Positions 1-7,424 of a DNA stretch of 36,618 bases are shown here, in pieces. The position numbers and the translations under genes were made by a program. Origin of the DNA: an uncultured Clostridium sp. (GTDB lineage Bacteria; Bacillota; Clostridia; Lachnospirales; Lachnospiraceae); the NCBI GenBank assembly GCA_934438135.1, contig CAKSBP010000032.1, positions 1-36,618 of the forward strand, read 5' to 3'. The notes beneath the pieces were generated by a model, which worked only from the letters and a program-made list of their open reading frames with translations, had not been told where the DNA came from and ran no database searches. Positions within the stretch are counted from its first letter, which is position 1. Every line of letters starts with the position of its first letter.

Positions 1-20
1 AAAAAATTGACATAAAAAAA

Positions 21-52
21 GCAGGTTTTACAAGGCCTGCGATAGATTTTTT
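21..52 (+). terminator. Probable terminator of a gene left of the window
   Basis: An inverted repeat (GCAGG at 21-25, CCTGC at 36-40, extended by two G-U pairs to an 8-bp RNA stem with a four-base loop on the + strand) is followed after a few bases by a T run at 47-52. On the minus strand the same GC stem runs directly into seven Ts, so it may work both ways. It probably ends a gene lying outside the window. Confidence 0.5.
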
Positions 53-133
53 GAGTATTGAACTGTCAAACTCCCGTCCATTGTAATTAACAAAATTTTC
101 TCTCCTGTCTATCGTATTTTTTTGTATAACTTG

Positions 134-162
134 TTGACAGAATAGATAGTTTGTACTACTAT
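134..162 (+). promoter_or_regulatory. rpsT promoter
   Basis: A perfect -35 TTGACA (134-139) and a -10 TACTAT (157-162) are separated by 17 bp. This predicts a start near 169 and a leader of about 90 nt before the rpsT start codon. It is one of the best sigma-A-type promoters in the window, as expected for a ribosomal protein gene. Confidence 0.85.
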
Positions 163-174
163 ATAAGAGTATGT

Positions 175-210
175 TTACATTAGAACGTCCGTGTCTCCGG
201 GTTAATGTAA
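175..210 (+). promoter_or_regulatory. Hairpin in the rpsT 5' leader
   Basis: TTACATTA (175-182) and TAATGTAA (203-210) form a perfect 8-bp stem, and a small CCG/CGG stem (189-191, 198-200) lies within the loop. It sits just after the predicted transcription start and about 38 nt before the ribosome binding site. S20 is known to control its own synthesis in E. coli, so a leader structure could serve autoregulation here. That role is inference; no known leader motif was recognised. Confidence 0.5.
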
Positions 211-261
211 CAAAGTGAAAGTATAATTATATTATTTTAAAAAATTTTGGAGGTGCTCGAA

Positions 262-525
262 TTGGCTAACATTAAATCAGCGAAAAAGAGAATTTTAGTA
301 AACGAAACAAAGGCAGCTAGAAACAAAGCTATCCGTTCAAAGGTGAAAACTGCAATTAAAAAGGTAAATACTGCTATAGAAGCAAATGATAAGGCAGCTG
401 CAGCTACAGCTTTAAAAGCAGCTATCGTAGAAATCGATAAAGCTTGCAGCAAAGGCGTATATCACAAGAAAAATGCTTCTCGTAAGGTATCCCGTTTAAC
501 ACTTGCTGTAAATAAGTTGGCTTAA
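262..525 (+). CDS. rpsT: Ribosomal protein S20
   Basis: Encodes the small-subunit protein S20, which binds 16S rRNA in the body of the 30S subunit. The product is 87 residues, the usual size, strongly basic and helical, and starts MANIKSAKKR, the typical S20 amino terminus. The start codon is TTG at 262, placed 8 bases after the GGAGGT ribosome binding site (249-254). An upstream in-frame TTG at 247 would lie inside the ribosome binding site and is rejected. A TTG start is also known for E. coli rpsT, where weak initiation is part of feedback control by S20. The gene has its own promoter and terminator and appears to be monocistronic. Confidence 0.96.
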   Translation: MANIKSAKKRILVNETKAARNKAIRSKVKTAIKKVNTAIEANDKAAAATALKAAIVEIDKACSKGVYHKKNASRKVSRLTLAVNKLA

Positions 526-543
526 TCATAGATCACTCTTCTC

Positions 544-587
544 GGTTTACAAAAACAGAGGGCAGTCGTACTGCAACTGTGTAAACC
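544..587 (+). other. Long 3' UTR hairpin after rpsT
   Basis: Three nested paired segments lie between the rpsT stop and the terminator: GGTTTAC/GTAAACC (544-550, 581-587), ACAG/CTGT (555-558, 577-580) and GCAGT/ACTGC (562-566, 570-574) around a three-base loop. There is no T run after it, so it is not itself the terminator. It may stabilise the rpsT message or be a processed 3' RNA. The structure is visible; its role is unknown. Confidence 0.55.
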
Positions 588-588
588 A

Positions 589-622
589 AAAAGACTCCTG
601 TTCGTTCACAGGAGTCTTTTTT
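589..622. terminator. Bidirectional terminator between rpsT and the PDE gene
   Basis: A 13-bp stem (589-601 with 608-620, core GACTCCTG/CAGGAGTC) with a short loop is flanked by A residues on the left and T residues on the right. Each strand therefore ends in a stem plus T run. It suits both rpsT on the + strand and the convergent gene ending at 683 on the minus strand. Confidence 0.9.
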
Positions 623-682
623 AGATCATGTTATATGATTGGGAAATTTCTATTTTTCTAAATTCAAATATTATCAAAAACT

Positions 683-3469
683 TTATTCTGCTTCTGCCTG
701 CTCATACGATAGAAGCATTACTTCAAAATCTGGAACCGGCAAAGGTTTTGCATACAAATATCCCTGTGCCATATCACAGTTTACTTTCTTTAAAAAATCC
801 GATTGTTTCTGAGTCTCTACCCCTTCTGACAATACTTTCATATTCAGCTGTTTTGCCATACTGATAATACTGGACACAATAATCTTCTCTTCTTTCTTCA
901 TATCACCAGCACGGAAAAATTCCTTATCCAGCTTTAACACATCCGTTCTCATGTCCTTTAACAGGTTAAGAGAAGAATATCCTGCTCCAAAATCATCAAT
1001 GGATACACAGAATCCACGATTCTGAAGTTCTTTCATGATACTAATCGCATTAACTGTATTATCTAAGAAAATACTTTCTGTTAATTCGAATTCCACCAAT
1101 TTAGGTTCAATTTCATATTGTTCAATCAGCTGCATGACTTTGTCAATAAAATCAGTCTGATAAAGATGAACACGGGATACATTTACAGAAATCGGAACAA
1201 GTGGCTTTCCTTCTATCTTCCAGCGTTTTAAAATCCGGAATACTTCTTCATAAATATAAAAATCCAAACGGACGATAAATCCATTTTTCTCAAACAGCGG
1301 TATAAAATCATTTGGCGGCAGCAGAGTACCATCTTTCCGGATCCAGCGTACCAAAGCTTCTGCTCCAATAATCTCTCCCGTCTTCAAGGAAATCTTTGGC
1401 TGAAGAAATACTTTAAATTCGCGTTCTTTTAATGCTGTCTCCATACAGCCAAGTATCATCTGCTCCTTCATAATCTCCCGTTCCATTTTCTCATCATAAA
1501 ACTCACACATACTCATGCTGGAATTTTTCACAAGTTTTCTAGCAATATTGGCATTGTCAATAATTCCCATAAAGTCCTTTTCATCCGGTTTAAGTACATA
1601 CAGACCAATGGCAATCCCTATATTATAAGAAATATTTTTTTCTTTCTCTTCTGCAATAAACTGATTAATCAGTTCTGTAATTCTTTCTTTTAATACCTTC
1701 TCATTGGAAAAAGGAATAAAAGAGACAAAATTATCCGCAGATGCTCTCGCATTTATCTGCATTGGAACAGCTTCCCGGTTTAAAAACAAAGCGAGATCCT
1801 TTAACAATTCATCCCCTCTATCATATCCAAGAGTATCATTAATATATTTAAAATTATTTATATCCAAAAAACCAATTGCAAATTTCTGTTCCGGATGAGT
1901 ATCAAAAATAATTTTTATATCTATACGGAATTTTTGAAGCGTTGGAAGTCCTGTCAGCATATCATAATTTTCGATCATCTGCATCTGTTCAGTAATCCGC
2001 TCAGACTCACGAAGTTTCAGCAGGTAAAATGCCAGAATCTTTGTAATAAATACGAACGAGTCTATTTCTGACTTCTTCCATTTCTTAGAGCCACAGACAT
2101 CAAGAAAAAGACATCCTTTTAAGACATCCTTATCATAGTAGCCACAGATAATCAGACTATCGACTGTATATTTATCCAACTCGCTGTTCTCTATCATTTT
2201 ATTCTCAATTTCGCTTCGTTCACTAATGCATTGGATTTCTCCACTGGCTTCCCCTTTATCGAGTACTTTCAACAGTTTCGACGGAAAATCATCATCAAAC
2301 CGATTAAATCCAATTCCTTCTTCGCAGTTCCAGCGATAATCTGCCAGAACTTTTTCATTTTCACGTTCCATCACAATTACATCTGTAGCACCAAATGCCT
2401 GTCCTATTTTATCCAGAAGAACATTAATTGCACTTCCAAAATCTTTTGTTTTTTCAAGAAGATCTAAAGTAAAATGAACCAGCTTCATGTCTACATCCAA
2501 CGTTTGGCTTGTTTCCTTTATATCTGTATGATAAGCATTATAAAATAAAGTTCCTGTTTGTTTCTTCATAGAAAGACTTCTACGACGCGTATAAGGAATC
2601 CAGTTTTCTCTCCCCTCTTGTTTTGCCTGAAACAGGGCAATATCTGCATAGTGAAATAAAGTATCATACATAGTTCCATCTTTTGGAAACTGAGCACTTC
2701 CAACTCGACAGTACAGTTCAAATTCTTCCTTTTCTCCTGTATAAGTTTCCTTTACCGCCTGTATAATACGTTCTATTTTTTCTTCCTGTTCTCCTCTTAA
2801 AAAGACCATAAACTTGTCCGTTCCAATTCGACCGATAAATTCATCCTCTGATAATATATCCCTCCATCTTGAAACAATATTAGTAAGTACAACATCGCTG
2901 AATACTTCACCAAAATACTTTACCAGTTCCTCCTGATGACAGATTTCCGCAATCAGAAGTACATATGTATCTTCTAAATCGCTTTCTCGGAAAATAAAAC
3001 TGATTTTTTCTTTCATACCAGCCGGATTCAACACTCCAGTCAGCTCATCTCTTAAAAGTTTTTCATTCTCTTCCGCGTCTTTTCTTTTCTTATCATCAAT
3101 ATTCTGAATATACCCAATAAATGCAACTGGGTTCTTCTGTTGTTCATATACTGTCCTGCCCTTTGCCTGGCACCAGACCATATTTTTGCGGCCGCTTTTA
3201 ATCTGAAATTCTATGGGATACTCTTTACCGAAATGTAAAAAGTCTATGAAAGTCTGAACATCCTCATCTGAAATAATCTGTGACGCCTGAAAAGTACAAT
3301 GTTCTATTACTTTTCCGCTTAATTCGGGTACAACCCGATTATCAGAAAAACGCAATCTATCTTCTGATATATCATACTCAAAAAAGCAGCAGCAGTCCAT
3401 CTGTACTAACGTATGATACTTCTGCTGCTCTATACTGCTTACGCTATTAAGCTCGTTATAACCATCCAT
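683..3469 (-). CDS. PAS/GGDEF/GAF/GGDEF/EAL c-di-GMP phosphodiesterase
   Basis: A 928-residue cytoplasmic signalling protein with no membrane segment. In order it has a PAS-like domain (about 15-130), a first GGDEF domain (about 140-295), a GAF-like domain (about 330-490), a second GGDEF domain (about 500-660) and a C-terminal EAL domain (about 670-915). Both cyclase signature motifs are lost: GTDKF at 216-220 and SADNF at 577-581 replace GGDEF, so neither domain should make c-di-GMP. The EAL domain keeps its metal and catalytic motifs: EAL at 704-706, NVS at 763-765, ELTES at 795-799, DDFGAGYSS at 825-833, EGVET at 883-887 and QGY at 902-904. It is therefore predicted to hydrolyse c-di-GMP, with the degenerate GGDEF domains acting as GTP or c-di-GMP sensing or dimerisation modules. 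The start ATG follows AAGGAG. The stimulus is unknown. Confidence 0.9.
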   Translation of the reverse strand: MDGYNELNSVSSIEQQKYHTLVQMDCCCFFEYDISEDRLRFSDNRVVPELSGKVIEHCTFQASQIISDEDVQTFIDFLHFGKEYPIEFQIKSGRKNMVWCQAKGRTVYEQQKNPVAFIGYIQNIDDKKRKDAEENEKLLRDELTGVLNPAGMKEKISFIFRESDLEDTYVLLIAEICHQEELVKYFGEVFSDVVLTNIVSRWRDILSEDEFIGRIGTDKFMVFLRGEQEEKIERIIQAVKETYTGEKEEFELYCRVGSAQFPKDGTMYDTLFHYADIALFQAKQEGRENWIPYTRRRSLSMKKQTGTLFYNAYHTDIKETSQTLDVDMKLVHFTLDLLEKTKDFGSAINVLLDKIGQAFGATDVIVMERENEKVLADYRWNCEEGIGFNRFDDDFPSKLLKVLDKGEASGEIQCISERSEIENKMIENSELDKYTVDSLIICGYYDKDVLKGCLFLDVCGSKKWKKSEIDSFVFITKILAFYLLKLRESERITEQMQMIENYDMLTGLPTLQKFRIDIKIIFDTHPEQKFAIGFLDINNFKYINDTLGYDRGDELLKDLALFLNREAVPMQINARASADNFVSFIPFSNEKVLKERITELINQFIAEEKEKNISYNIGIAIGLYVLKPDEKDFMGIIDNANIARKLVKNSSMSMCEFYDEKMEREIMKEQMILGCMETALKEREFKVFLQPKISLKTGEIIGAEALVRWIRKDGTLLPPNDFIPLFEKNGFIVRLDFYIYEEVFRILKRWKIEGKPLVPISVNVSRVHLYQTDFIDKVMQLIEQYEIEPKLVEFELTESIFLDNTVNAISIMKELQNRGFCVSIDDFGAGYSSLNLLKDMRTDVLKLDKEFFRAGDMKKEEKIIVSSIISMAKQLNMKVLSEGVETQKQSDFLKKVNCDMAQGYLYAKPLPVPDFEVMLLSYEQAEAE

Positions 3470-3508
3470 GCTTTATACTCCTTAAATGCATACTAATAAG
3501 AACCCTAT

Positions 3509-3537
3509 CAGTCCCCTTGACTGTCATGAGACAGTCA
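3509..3537 (-). promoter_or_regulatory. Leader with two mutually exclusive hairpins
   Basis: In the RNA of the EAL-protein gene, TGACTGTC and GACAGTCA (3537-3518, four-base loop) form one 8-bp hairpin. The last part of that stem, CAGTC, can instead pair with GACTG just downstream (3523-3509). The two folds cannot coexist. The element lies about 40 nt before the start codon and downstream of the predicted promoter. It does not resemble the known c-di-GMP riboswitch classes. Confidence 0.4.
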
Positions 3538-3572
3538 GCTCCTTCTTATCTTACGTATTCATACTATATCTT

Positions 3573-3601
3573 ATTATAGCACCGAACTCTTAATAGCACA
3601 A
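3573..3601 (-). promoter_or_regulatory. Candidate promoter of the EAL-protein gene
   Basis: On the minus strand a perfect -10 TATAAT (3578-3573) lies 17 bp after TTGTGC (3601-3596), a -35 matching only its first three bases. The predicted leader is about 95 nt. No terminator separates this gene from nrdD upstream, so read-through from nrdD is also possible. Confidence 0.5.
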
Positions 3602-3618
3602 CATATTCCCTCTGTTAC

Positions 3619-6015
3619 CTATTTTTTTACAAGTTCTTTCTTATTTAAATAAGCTTTGATGTTTGATACATTAACAATCTTTTTTGGCTGACCGCCTTTC
3701 ATAATCAATAACGTCGGTGCCTGCATAATTCCATACTCCACCGCAAGTTCTGCATTTTCCTCTGCATCTACCGGCACGTATGTCACATCTGATAATACTT
3801 GTTTTGCAGCCTTACAGTTTGGACATGTTTTTGTTGTAAATAAATAATATCCGTCTTCCAGCAGGTCATCATTTAAATGAAGTTCTGCGTCCGGCATTCT
3901 ATTCATATTGTGAGACTGTCTGCGTCCCTGTCGTTCCAGTTCGGAAACATCACTTCTATAAACTTTACGATCTTTGTACTCCTGTAATTTTCCTTCATTC
4001 CAGTTCTGAACCGGTCTGTAATATCCAGTAATACGACTGTAAACTTCTGCCTTCTCACCACACTCTGGACAGATAAAATGCTCTCCAGCCAGATAACCAT
4101 GGTTTTTACAGATAGAATAAGTTGGGGACAGTGTATAATAAGGAAGTTTATAATTTTCTGCAATAACACGAACTAGTTTGGCTGCGGACTGCCAATTCGG
4201 AAGTTTCTCTCCCAGGAATGCATGAAATACGGTTCCGGATGTATACAATGTCTGCAGCTCGTCCTGAATATCCAAGGCAGCAAATACATCATCAGAGAAA
4301 TCCACTGGCAGATGGGAACTATTTGTATAATATGGTGTTTCGCCATCTTTTCCTGCTGTAATAATATCTGGATATTTTTCCTTATCATGTTTTGCCAGAC
4401 GGTATGTGGTAGATTCTGCCGGCGTTGCTTCCAGATTATATAAATCACCGTACTGAACCTGATAATCAGACAGTCTGTTTCGCATAAAATTAAGCACTTT
4501 CACGGTAAAATCCTGTGTCTCTCTGCTGCTCATATCTTTCTTAATCCATGCTGCATTTAATCCTGCCTCGTTCATACCCAAAAGTCCAATTGTCGAAAAA
4601 TGATTGTCGAAACTACCAAGGTATCTTCTTGTATACGGATACAGTCCTTCTTTTAATAAACGTGAAATCACATCTCTCTTTACTTTTAAAGAACGTGCAG
4701 AAATATCCATCATCCGTCCTAAACGTTTGAAAAATTCATCTTCATTTTTCGACAGGTATGCAATACGTGGCATATTAATGGTAACTACACCAATGGAACC
4801 TGTACTTTCACCAGATCCAAAATAGCCACCCGTCTTTTTCCTTAACTCACGAAGATCCAGACGAAGCCTGCAGCACATAGAACGCACATCACTTGGTTCC
4901 ATGTCACTATTAATATAATTTGAAAAATATGGGGTACCATATTTAGATGTCATCTCAAACAACAATCTGTTATTTTCAGTATCTGACCAGTCAAAATCTT
5001 TTGTAATGGAATAAGTAGGAATTGGATACTGGAATCCACGGCCATTGGCATCCCCTTCAATCATGATTTCAATGAAAGCTTTATTAATCATATCCATCTC
5101 TGCCTTACAGTCTTTATAAGTGAAATTCATATTCTTTCCACCTACAATACATGGTATTTCTGCAAGATCGTTTGGAACCGTCCAGTCCAGTGTTATGTTC
5201 GAAAAAGGTGCCTGCGTTCCCCATCTGCTTGGTGTATTTACCCCATATACAAAACTCTGAATGCATTGTTTTACATCCCGGTAAGATAAATGATCCACCT
5301 TTACAAATGGTGCAAGATAAGTATCAAATGAAGAAAACGCCTGTGCACCTGCCCATTCATTCTGCATAATGCCTAAAAAGTTTACCATCTGATTACAGAG
5401 GGTGCTTAGATGTGATGCGGGCGAGGATGTAATTTTCCCTGGAATTCCGCCTAAACCCTCTTTAATCAGCTGTTTTAAGGACCAGCCTGCACAATATCCG
5501 GTCAGCATAGACAAATCATGAATATGAATGTCAGCATTCCGGTGTGCATTGGCGATTTCATCATCATATATTTCTGAAAGCCAGTAATTCGCTGTAATAG
5601 AACCTGAATTGTGAAGAATCAGCCCCCCTACTGAATACGTAACGGTAGAATTCTCCTTTACCCTCCAGTCTTCTTCTTTTACATAGCTGTCAACAAGCTC
5701 TTTATAATCTAAAATAGTAGACTTCATATTTCGAATCTTTTCTCTGTTCTTACGGTACAGAATATATGATTTCGCCACGTCAGTATACCCGGTTTCCTCC
5801 AAAACATGTTCTACACTGTCCTGAATATCTTCTACCTGGATTGTCTCGTCTTTGGTTTTATCCTGAAAATCTGATGTTACACGTAAAGTTAACAGATTAA
5901 TAATATTTTCATCATAAACGTTTTCCGTAGCGTCAAATGCCTTTATAATTGCATTCTGAATTTTCTGAAGCTTAAATTCTGACACTTCGCCATCTCGTTT
6001 AATTACTTTAATCAT
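3619..6015 (-). CDS. nrdD: Anaerobic (class III) ribonucleotide reductase with fused redoxin
   Basis: Reduces ribonucleoside triphosphates to deoxy forms by a glycyl-radical mechanism under anoxic conditions. The 798-residue product has an ATP-cone (about 1-95), the catalytic barrel, a zinc site (C636, C649, C652, with H639 as a possible fourth ligand) and the radical loop SRITGYY with Gly664. After the usual NrdD end it continues into a thioredoxin/glutaredoxin-like domain (about 715-798) with CPNC at 731-734 and a cis-Pro at 767. The fusion suggests that a redoxin supplies electrons, as in class III enzymes that use thioredoxin-family donors instead of formate. The activase gene nrdG is not adjacent. 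The start ATG follows GGGAG. Upstream lie a strong promoter and two NrdR-like boxes. Confidence 0.95.
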   Translation of the reverse strand: MIKVIKRDGEVSEFKLQKIQNAIIKAFDATENVYDENIINLLTLRVTSDFQDKTKDETIQVEDIQDSVEHVLEETGYTDVAKSYILYRKNREKIRNMKSTILDYKELVDSYVKEEDWRVKENSTVTYSVGGLILHNSGSITANYWLSEIYDDEIANAHRNADIHIHDLSMLTGYCAGWSLKQLIKEGLGGIPGKITSSPASHLSTLCNQMVNFLGIMQNEWAGAQAFSSFDTYLAPFVKVDHLSYRDVKQCIQSFVYGVNTPSRWGTQAPFSNITLDWTVPNDLAEIPCIVGGKNMNFTYKDCKAEMDMINKAFIEIMIEGDANGRGFQYPIPTYSITKDFDWSDTENNRLLFEMTSKYGTPYFSNYINSDMEPSDVRSMCCRLRLDLRELRKKTGGYFGSGESTGSIGVVTINMPRIAYLSKNEDEFFKRLGRMMDISARSLKVKRDVISRLLKEGLYPYTRRYLGSFDNHFSTIGLLGMNEAGLNAAWIKKDMSSRETQDFTVKVLNFMRNRLSDYQVQYGDLYNLEATPAESTTYRLAKHDKEKYPDIITAGKDGETPYYTNSSHLPVDFSDDVFAALDIQDELQTLYTSGTVFHAFLGEKLPNWQSAAKLVRVIAENYKLPYYTLSPTYSICKNHGYLAGEHFICPECGEKAEVYSRITGYYRPVQNWNEGKLQEYKDRKVYRSDVSELERQGRRQSHNMNRMPDAELHLNDDLLEDGYYLFTTKTCPNCKAAKQVLSDVTYVPVDAEENAELAVEYGIMQAPTLLIMKGGQPKKIVNVSNIKAYLNKKELVKK

Positions 6016-6072
6016 GTGATTATCTCCCTTCGAATTGCGCTGATGGGAATCTTCCCAAGCCTACAATAAAAT

Positions 6073-6101
6073 ATCATATCAGATTCACAAATTGAAGTCA
6101 A
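6073..6101 (-). promoter_or_regulatory. nrdD promoter
   Basis: On the minus strand, -35 TTGACT (6101-6096) and -10 TATGAT (6078-6073) are separated by exactly 17 bp, about 50-60 nt before the nrdD start codon. The NrdR-like boxes lie immediately upstream of the -35. Confidence 0.8.
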
Positions 6102-6110
6102 TACTAATAC

Positions 6111-6157
6111 ATACTATATATATGGTCTGTTTCTTTAAAAAGCACAATATATTGTGC
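6111..6157 (-). promoter_or_regulatory. Tandem NrdR-type operator upstream of nrdD
   Basis: Two 16-bp elements resemble the NrdR box consensus ACACwATATATwGTGT: ATACTATATATATGGT at 6111-6126 (13 of 16 positions) and the perfect palindrome GCACAATATATTGTGC at 6142-6157. Their starts are 31 bp apart, three helical turns, which is the usual spacing of paired NrdR boxes. NrdR is the (d)ATP-responsive repressor of ribonucleotide reductase genes. The assignment combines seen sequence with the known consensus; binding is not shown. Confidence 0.8.
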
Positions 6158-6158
6158 T
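6137..6158 (-). terminator. Possible hflX terminator sharing the NrdR box
   Basis: On the minus strand AGCACAATATATTGTGCT (6158-6141) can fold into a 7-bp hairpin and is followed by TTTT, which would form an intrinsic terminator for hflX. It overlaps the hflX stop codon (6159-6157), which is unusually close because a terminating ribosome could block folding. The same bases form the proximal NrdR-like box of nrdD. Confidence 0.45.
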
Positions 6159-7407
6159 ATTGACAAATTTTATTATAAATTTCTGTAGGAAGGTATGCCT
6201 TTACAAATATTCCGTTTTCTGTATATTTTTCTTCTAAGAGCTGTCCATATTTCCTTATTTCCTGTATTTTACCCGCTTCGCTGTATTCAAATGTTTTTTC
6301 TAGAAAAACTTTTCTTTCCTTTAAAATCATCTCAATAATATCCAAAAGTTCTTTCAGATTCTCTCCGGTTTTAGCAGATATTTTTACGGTATAATCTGCT
6401 GTCGTATCTTTGAGTACAGTTTCTTCTTCCAAACGATCCTGCTTATTAAATGCAGTGATATACGTTTTATCCGTTACTTCCAGGGAATTTAGTGTCTCAT
6501 ATACCGTTTTCATCTGGCTTACCATCGCTGGATTAGAACTGTCTACCACATGAAGAATAATGTCTGCATACTTTGCCTCTTCCAAAGTGCTTCGAAACGC
6601 ATTAATCAGATGATGAGGCAGTTTACGAATGAATCCAACTGTATCTGTAAACAAAATCTGCTGTCCGCTTTCTAATACAAGATTTCTTGTAGATGGATCT
6701 AAAGTGGCAAACAACTTATCTTCTTCTAGAACGCCCGCATTTGTTAATGTATTTAACAAAGTTGACTTTCCTGCATTAGTATATCCAACTATGGCTACCA
6801 CAGGAACAAGACTCTTCATTCTCTGTTTTCTTAACGTATCTCTGCTTCTTTTTACCTGTTCCAGTTCCTTTCCAAGCTGGGAAATCCGGTCACGAATGAG
6901 ACGTCTGTCAACTTCGAGTTTCTTCTCACCTGGTCCTCTGGTACCAATTCCTCCTCCAAGACGTGACAGAGAAACACCAAGACCAGTCAGTCTGGAAGAA
7001 CGGTATTTTAACTGTGCCATTTCAACTTGAATTTTACCTTCCTTTGTACTGGCATGCTGTGCAAAAATATCCAGAATCATAACGGTACGATCAATCACTT
7101 TTATATTCAGCTGTTCTTCCAGATTTCTAAGCTGTGCCGGTGTCAGTTCATCATCACATACAATTCCAGTTGCATCCAATTCTTCCACCATCTGACGCAC
7201 TTCTTCAATCTTCCCCTTACCAATATACGTCCCCGGATGTATAGACTCCCTGTTCTGTATTACTCTTCCAACTGTTACAGCTCCGGCAGTTTTTGCCAGT
7301 TCCTCCAGTTCGTCCAGGCATTCTATTGTCATCGCCTCATCTTTTAAGCATACCGCTGCCAGAATGACGCGTTCTTCCTCATCTTTAATTTCGTAAAGTG
7401 TACCCAT
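6157..7407 (-). CDS. hflX: GTPase HflX
   Basis: A ribosome-associated GTPase of the Obg/HflX superfamily, known in other bacteria to split stalled or stress-damaged 70S ribosomes. In the 416-residue form, an N-terminal HflX domain (about 1-190) contains the family motif GGGIGTRGPGEKKLEVDRR at 151-169. It is followed by a G domain with G1 GYTNAGKST at 208-216, G3 DTVGF at 255-259, G4 NKQD at 321-324 and G5 SAKTG from 344. The ATG at 7407 is preferred because GGAG sits 6 bases before it; an ATG at 7419 would add four residues but has no clear ribosome binding site. The gene lies just after the TPR lipoprotein gene and is presumably cotranscribed with it. Confidence 0.95.
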   Translation of the reverse strand: MGTLYEIKDEEERVILAAVCLKDEAMTIECLDELEELAKTAGAVTVGRVIQNRESIHPGTYIGKGKIEEVRQMVEELDATGIVCDDELTPAQLRNLEEQLNIKVIDRTVMILDIFAQHASTKEGKIQVEMAQLKYRSSRLTGLGVSLSRLGGGIGTRGPGEKKLEVDRRLIRDRISQLGKELEQVKRSRDTLRKQRMKSLVPVVAIVGYTNAGKSTLLNTLTNAGVLEEDKLFATLDPSTRNLVLESGQQILFTDTVGFIRKLPHHLINAFRSTLEEAKYADIILHVVDSSNPAMVSQMKTVYETLNSLEVTDKTYITAFNKQDRLEEETVLKDTTADYTVKISAKTGENLKELLDIIEMILKERKVFLEKTFEYSEAGKIQEIRKYGQLLEEKYTENGIFVKAYLPTEIYNKICQ

Positions 7408-7424
7408 TTCATTCTCCATTCTGT

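Noticed and set aside
3470..3618. c-di-GMP riboswitch ahead of the EAL-protein gene
   Set aside because: The leader is short and lacks the conserved cores of the known c-di-GMP riboswitch classes; only simple alternative hairpins are visible.
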